Below are positions 59,958-64,000 of a stretch of 64,000 nt of DNA, one piece after another. The notes below the pieces were generated by a model. That model ran no database searches and was not told where the DNA came from. It saw nothing but the letters and a program-made list of their open reading frames with translations. Source of the stretch: Pseudoxanthomonas sp. PXM02 (lineage in GTDB: Bacteria > Pseudomonadota > Gammaproteobacteria > Xanthomonadales > Xanthomonadaceae); contig NZ_JACVAK010000002.1 in the NCBI RefSeq assembly GCF_014851805.1, positions 124,001 to 188,000 on the forward strand, written 5' to 3'. A program made the translations under genes and the position numbers. The stretch's first letter is position 1, and the number at the start of each line of letters is the position of its first letter.

Positions 59958-60680
59958 ATGTCTTCCCTCTCTTCCGTTTCGCGCAGGCGCAGGCCTGCGT
60001 TCGTCGTTTCCGCCCTCGCTGCCGGCCTGCTGCTGGCCGCGGCCTCGTCCGCCAGCGCTGCTACCTTCAACGGGTCCGGTGCGATCACCACCGACTACGT
60101 CTGGCGCGGCACCACCCAGACCCAGGGCGACCCGGCCGTGCAGGCCAGCTTCAAGGCCACGGCCGACAACGGCCTGTACGGGTCGATCTGGGGTTCGAAC
60201 GTCGAGTTCGCCCCGGAAACCAAGGCCAGCAGCGAACTGGATTTCATCGTCGGCTGGAGCGGCAACGTTGCCGACGACTGGACGCTCGACGTCAACCTGA
60301 CCCACTACCGCTATCCGTCCACCACCGTCGACCTCAACTGGACCGAGGCCATCGGCACGCTGACGTGGAAGCAGAACTACTGGGCGCAGCTGGGCTATTC
60401 CAACGACGCCCTGGCCACGGATGAAGCCGGTGCCTACGCACAGCTCGGCGCGAAGTTTCCGTTGAACGACCAGGTCCGCCTGGAGGCCGCGGTCGGCCAC
60501 TACTGGCTGGAAGACGCCTACGACGACAGCTACTCGCACGCCCAGCTGGGTGCCGTGTGGGCGTTCAAGGCGCCGTTCGAGCTGCGCGTCACCGCGCACG
60601 CCACCGACCGCAGCGCCAAGACGCTGTTCCCCGACCTGGCGGGTTCCCGCGTGGAAGCCGCCCTGCAGGCCGCGTTCTGA
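59958..60680 (+). CDS. TorF-family outer-membrane porin
   Basis: A 240-residue exported protein: after an Arg-rich start, VVSALAAGLLLAAASSASAA is a Sec signal. The mature protein is beta-strand-rich with aromatic girdle-like ends and the TorF-type repeats GAITTDYVWRGTTQTQGDPA, NGLYGSIWGSNVEF, DFIVGWSGNVADDWTLDVNL, and a C-terminal ...EAALQAAF ending in Phe. Such proteins form small pores, with no assigned ligand. It directly precedes kdpF with an eight-base gap, so it may be co-transcribed with the potassium operon. Confidence 0.82.
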   Translation: MSSLSSVSRRRRPAFVVSALAAGLLLAAASSASAATFNGSGAITTDYVWRGTTQTQGDPAVQASFKATADNGLYGSIWGSNVEFAPETKASSELDFIVGWSGNVADDWTLDVNLTHYRYPSTTVDLNWTEAIGTLTWKQNYWAQLGYSNDALATDEAGAYAQLGAKFPLNDQVRLEAAVGHYWLEDAYDDSYSHAQLGAVWAFKAPFELRVTAHATDRSAKTLFPDLAGSRVEAALQAAF

Positions 60681-60688
60681 GTGCCGCC

Positions 60689-60808
60689 ATGTTCACCGAC
60701 TTCCTGCATCTGTCGTTGTCGCTCGCCGGCGTGCTCGCCGGCGCCGGCCTGATGTTCCTGCTGATCACGCGGCGCGCACGTGCGCCGATGGACGACTCCC
60801 ATGACTGA
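60689..60808 (+). CDS. kdpF: KdpF-like small membrane subunit
   Basis: A 39-residue peptide, MFTDFLHLSLSLAGVLAGAG then LMFLLITRRARAPMDDSHD: one transmembrane helix and a charged cytoplasmic tail. The position immediately before kdpA and the size match KdpF, which stabilises the Kdp potassium-pump complex. It overlaps the start of kdpA by eight bases, so translation is probably coupled. Confidence 0.8.
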   Translation: MFTDFLHLSLSLAGVLAGAGLMFLLITRRARAPMDDSHD

Positions 60809-62501
60809 GTTCCTTCTCGTTTTCGCGCTCGCGATCGCGCTGGGCTGGCCGCTGGGCCGCTACCTGGCCGCGGTGATGCGCGGTGCCCCGATGCGCGGCG
60901 ACCGGCTGTTCGGCGTCATCGAGCGCCCCCTGTACCGCCTGCTCGGCGTCGACCCGGCGCAGGGCATGGGCTGGAAGGGCTACGCCATCGCCTTCCTCGC
61001 CAGCAACCTCGTCGTCGGCGTGCTGGCCTGGCTCGTCTTCATGACGCAGGCGTGGTTGCCGCTCAATCCCAACGACGCGCCCAACATGCGCTGGGACCTG
61101 GCGCTGCACACCATGGTGTCGTTCCTGACCAACACCAACCAGCAGCACTACTCGGGCCAGTCGCAGCTGTCGCACCTGGCGCAGATGACCGGCATCGTCG
61201 GCCTGCAGGTGGTCACGCCGATGATGGGCCTGGCCCTGGTCGCGGCGACGCTGCGCGGTCTGTTCGGTGGGCGTGAGAAGAAGGCGGCGGCGAACACGAA
61301 CGGCGACGCCGATGTCGGCAACTACTGGGCCGACGTCATCCGTCCCACCGTGCGCTTCCTGCTGCCGCTGTGCCTGGCGTGGTCGCTGGCGCTGACCTGG
61401 CAGGGCGTGCCGTCGACGCTGCAGGGCGGTCCGGTCGCCACGCCGATCGACGCCAGCGCGGAAATGGCCGGGCAGAAGATCGCCGTCGGCCCGGTCGCGC
61501 CGATGGTCGCGGTGAAGCAGCTGGGCACCAATGGCGGTGGCTGGTACGGCCCCAACAGTGCCGTGCCGCTGGAAAACCCGACGCCGCTCTCCAACCTGCT
61601 GGAGACGCTGGCGATCATCCTGATCCCCATCAGCATCGCCTTCATGGTCGGCAGCTTCACGGGTCGCAGGAAGTTCACCGCGCTCGTGTTCGGCACCATG
61701 CTGACCATGTCGGCGATCTCGACCGGCGCGGCGCTGTGGTCGGAGAGCTACTCCGCCACATCGAACGACATCGCGCTGATGGAAGGCAAGGAAGTCCGCT
61801 TCGGCGACGCGCCGTCGGCGTTGTGGGCCGCGGTGACCACGCAGACCTCGAACGGCTCGGTCAACGCGATGCATGATTCGCTGGCGCCGCTGACCGGCCT
61901 GGTGACCCTCAGCAACATGCTGGTGAATTCGATCTGGGGCGGCATCGGCTGCGGCCTGCAGCAGTTCCTGGTCTATCTGCTGCTCAGCGTATTCCTCGCC
62001 GGCCTGATGACCGGGCGCACGCCGGAACTGTTCGGCCGCAAGATCGAAGCGCATGAAGTGAAGCTGCTCGCCGCACTGGTGCTGCTGCAGCCGCTGGCGC
62101 TGCTGGCCTTCACCGCGATCACGCTGGCCGTGCCGTCGATCACCGGCAATTCCCATCCGTCGTTCCATGGCATCAGCCAGGTGTTCTACGAGTACACCTC
62201 GGCGTTCGCCAACAACGGTTCCGGGTTCGAAGGCCTCGGCGATGCGACGTACTGGTGGAACCTCAGCACCACGCTGATGCTGATCCTCGGCCGCTATCCC
62301 GCGCTGATCATTCCGCTGGCCATCTCCGCCTCGCTCGCGCGCAAGCGCGCCGCGCCCGAAGGCCCCGGCACCCTCCAGGTGGAAACCCCGACCTTCGCGC
62401 TCACCCTGATCGCCGTGGTCGTCATCCTGACCCTGCTGCAGTTCATGCCCGTGCTGGTCCTCGGCCCCGTCGCCGACCACCTGGCCCTGGGCGCGCTCTG
62501 A
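60801..62501 (+). CDS. kdpA: Potassium-transporting ATPase subunit A
   Basis: A 566-residue membrane channel subunit of the KdpFABC P-type potassium pump, close to the usual 557. It begins MTEFLLVFALAIALGWPLG and has the four MPM pore repeats, for example TMVSFLTNTNQQHYSGQ, QLGTNGGGWYGPNSAVPLEN, TQTSNGSVNAMHDSLAP and EYTSAFANNGSGFEGLG, whose glycines line the selectivity filter. It uses ATP hydrolysed by KdpB for high-affinity potassium uptake. The start follows the kdpF overlap; kdpB begins ten bases later. Confidence 0.97.
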   Translation: MTEFLLVFALAIALGWPLGRYLAAVMRGAPMRGDRLFGVIERPLYRLLGVDPAQGMGWKGYAIAFLASNLVVGVLAWLVFMTQAWLPLNPNDAPNMRWDLALHTMVSFLTNTNQQHYSGQSQLSHLAQMTGIVGLQVVTPMMGLALVAATLRGLFGGREKKAAANTNGDADVGNYWADVIRPTVRFLLPLCLAWSLALTWQGVPSTLQGGPVATPIDASAEMAGQKIAVGPVAPMVAVKQLGTNGGGWYGPNSAVPLENPTPLSNLLETLAIILIPISIAFMVGSFTGRRKFTALVFGTMLTMSAISTGAALWSESYSATSNDIALMEGKEVRFGDAPSALWAAVTTQTSNGSVNAMHDSLAPLTGLVTLSNMLVNSIWGGIGCGLQQFLVYLLLSVFLAGLMTGRTPELFGRKIEAHEVKLLAALVLLQPLALLAFTAITLAVPSITGNSHPSFHGISQVFYEYTSAFANNGSGFEGLGDATYWWNLSTTLMLILGRYPALIIPLAISASLARKRAAPEGPGTLQVETPTFALTLIAVVVILTLLQFMPVLVLGPVADHLALGAL

Positions 62502-62511
62502 GAACACCGAC

Positions 62512-64000
62512 ATGACTTCTTCCTCCTCACGCTCCGCCGGCCGCGCGCCGGCCCTGCTCGACAGCGCGGGCTTCCGCGCTGCCGTCATCGGCTCCTTCAC
62601 CAAGCTGGCTCCGCAGCACGCCTTCAAGAACCCGGTCATGGCCGTGGTCTGGCTGGGCACGCTGCTGACCGCCGGCCTCACCCTGGCCGGCACCACCACG
62701 CCGGGCATCGGCGGGTCGGTGACCGTGCTGCTGTTCGTCACCGTGCTGTTCGCCAACTTCGCCGAAGCCGTCGCCGAAGCGCGCGGCCGTGGCCAGGCGG
62801 CGTCGCTGCGTCGCGCCCGCAAGGACCTGGTCGCGCGTCGCATCGACACGCCGCTCGGCGGCACCGAGCGTCGCCTGCCCGCCGCCGAACTGAAACCCGG
62901 CGACTACGTCATCGTCTCCGCCGGCGAACAGATTCCGGCCGACGGCGAAATCGTCAAGGGCCTGGCCACCATCAACGAGTCCGCCGTCACCGGCGAATCG
63001 GCCCCCGTGCTGCGCGAAGCCGGCACCGACCGCAGCGGCGTCATCGGCGGCACCAAGGTGCTGTCCGACGAGATCGTGGTGAAGGTCACCGCCGAGCCCG
63101 GCCACAGCTTCCTCGACCGCATGATTTCGCTGGTCGAAGGCGCCAACCGCCAGAAGACGCCGAACGAGATCGCACTCGGCCTGTTGCTGCTGACGATGAC
63201 GCTGACCTTCCTCATCGTCGTGGTCTCGCTGCCGTTCATTGCCGGCTTCGTCGGCGCCAGGCTCGATCCGCTGCTGCTCATCGCGCTGCTGGTCTGCCTG
63301 ATCCCCACCACCATCGGCGGCCTGCTGCCCGCCATCGGCATCGCCGGCATGAACCGCGCGCTGGCTGCCAACGTGCTGGCCAAGTCGGGCAAGGCGGTGG
63401 AAGTGGCCGGCGACGTCGACGTGCTGCTGCTCGACAAGACCGGCACGATCACCCATGGCGACCGCCAGGCCACGCTGTTTCATGCGCTGGCCGGCGTCGA
63501 CCGCGAACAGCTGCGCGACGCCGCCATGCTGTCCTCGCTGGCCGACCCGACGCCGGAAGGCAAGTCGATCGTGAAGCTGGCGCGCGAGCAGGGCGCCATG
63601 CTGGCCGATCCCGAGCGGGCGCAGTTCGTCGCCTTCACCGCGCACACGCGCATGTCCGGTGTCGATCTTCCCGACGACGGCCGCGGCCATGTCCGCGTGA
63701 TCCGCAAGGGTGCGATGGACGCGATCCTGGCGCACATCAAGGCGCTCGGCGGCAACGCACCGGCCGAACTCAACGCCCGCGTCGAACAGGTCGCGCGCAA
63801 CGGCGCCACCCCGCTGGTCGTCAGCGACGGCAGCCACGTGCTCGGCGTGGTCGAACTCTCCGACGTGGTCAAGCACGGCATCAAGGAAAAGTTCGCCCAC
63901 ATGCGCGCCATGGGCATTCGCACGGTGATGATCACCGGCGACAACCCGCTGACCGCCGCCGCCATCGCCGCCGAAGCGGGCGTGGACGACTACATCGCCG
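62512..64000 (+). CDS. kdpB: Potassium-transporting ATPase subunit B (3' end outside window)
   Basis: The P-type ATPase subunit. About 496 of roughly 685 residues are seen: actuator motif INESAVTGESAPV (TGES), membrane helix PLLLIALLVCLIPTTIGGLL, phosphorylation site DKTGTITHGDRQ with the aspartyl-phosphate Asp308, and KGAMD in the nucleotide domain, then MITGDNPLTAAAI. It is cut at the right edge before the GDGxND hinge and last helices. Regulation by KdpDE is expected but those genes are beyond the window. Confidence 0.97.
   Translation, partial: MTSSSSRSAGRAPALLDSAGFRAAVIGSFTKLAPQHAFKNPVMAVVWLGTLLTAGLTLAGTTTPGIGGSVTVLLFVTVLFANFAEAVAEARGRGQAASLRRARKDLVARRIDTPLGGTERRLPAAELKPGDYVIVSAGEQIPADGEIVKGLATINESAVTGESAPVLREAGTDRSGVIGGTKVLSDEIVVKVTAEPGHSFLDRMISLVEGANRQKTPNEIALGLLLLTMTLTFLIVVVSLPFIAGFVGARLDPLLLIALLVCLIPTTIGGLLPAIGIAGMNRALAANVLAKSGKAVEVAGDVDVLLLDKTGTITHGDRQATLFHALAGVDREQLRDAAMLSSLADPTPEGKSIVKLAREQGAMLADPERAQFVAFTAHTRMSGVDLPDDGRGHVRVIRKGAMDAILAHIKALGGNAPAELNARVEQVARNGATPLVVSDGSHVLGVVELSDVVKHGIKEKFAHMRAMGIRTVMITGDNPLTAAAIAAEAGVDDYIA

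Overview
The window is a gene-dense, GC-rich stretch of bacterial chromosome with no tRNA, rRNA, insertion sequence, prophage or CRISPR array. Several things point to a Xanthomonadaceae gammaproteobacterium of the Pseudoxanthomonas/Xanthomonas type. These are the ilvC-ilvG-ilvM-ilvA-leuA gene order, three TonB-dependent receptors in 64 kb, a pectin-utilisation locus with a TRAP transporter, the TorF-type porin and the style of the small secreted proteins. The genus assignment is inference.

Layout. (1) 1-7293: branched-chain amino acid synthesis. ilvC-ilvG-ilvM-ilvA-leuA runs leftward from an attenuator whose 37-residue leader peptide (5186-5299) carries a Val/Leu/Ile control run. ilvD diverges rightward. 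(2) 7301-13714: an orphan PhnD-type binding protein, a soluble PAS chemoreceptor, thiC under a TPP riboswitch, then a lipoprotein, a 55-residue membrane protein and an ion-channel-like protein in a tight run. (3) 13976-22257: a CadC-like membrane regulator with a beta-propeller, an AraC-family regulator, a large TonB-dependent receptor, and an aspartyl-beta-hydroxylase/sulfotransferase fusion. (4) 22324-28849: housekeeping and small envelope genes (ppa, a lytic transglycosylase, EF-hand proteins, a proline-rich lipoprotein, a HAD hydrolase). (5) 28877-46035: a pectin/oligogalacturonide locus with a pectate lyase, a TonB receptor, TRAP permease dctPQM, kduI, kduD, kdgK, an SGNH-esterase/cupin fusion, a LacI regulator, a CitE-like lyase and a sodium symporter with a propeller domain. 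A shared operator-like motif sits in front of three of its transcription units. (6) 46108-59838: a LysR regulator followed by a compact operon of TonB receptor, serine hydrolase, ribokinase, a barrel/SUMF1 protein, a ThuA/PQQ-propeller/cytochrome c lipoprotein, a GH127-type enzyme and a CoA-transferase. I do not recognise this combination; it is the best candidate for an undescribed system. (7) 59958-64000: a TorF-like porin and the start of kdpFAB (potassium uptake), with kdpB cut by the window edge.

How the parts work together. In the pectin locus, pectate lyase makes oligogalacturonides outside or at the surface, and the TonB receptor brings them into the periplasm. The TRAP or sodium transporter takes up monomers or dimers. 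KduI and KduD convert 5-keto-4-deoxyuronate to 2-keto-3-deoxygluconate, and KdgK phosphorylates that to KDPG. The LacI protein is the likely repressor of these units. In the 47-60 kb operon, the predicted outer-membrane and periplasmic proteins (receptor, serine hydrolase, cytochrome lipoprotein) are paired with predicted cytoplasmic enzymes (ribokinase, barrel/SUMF1, GH127, CoA-transferase). This suggests import, periplasmic oxidation and intracellular breakdown of a pentose-containing glycoside, but the substrate cannot be read from the sequence.
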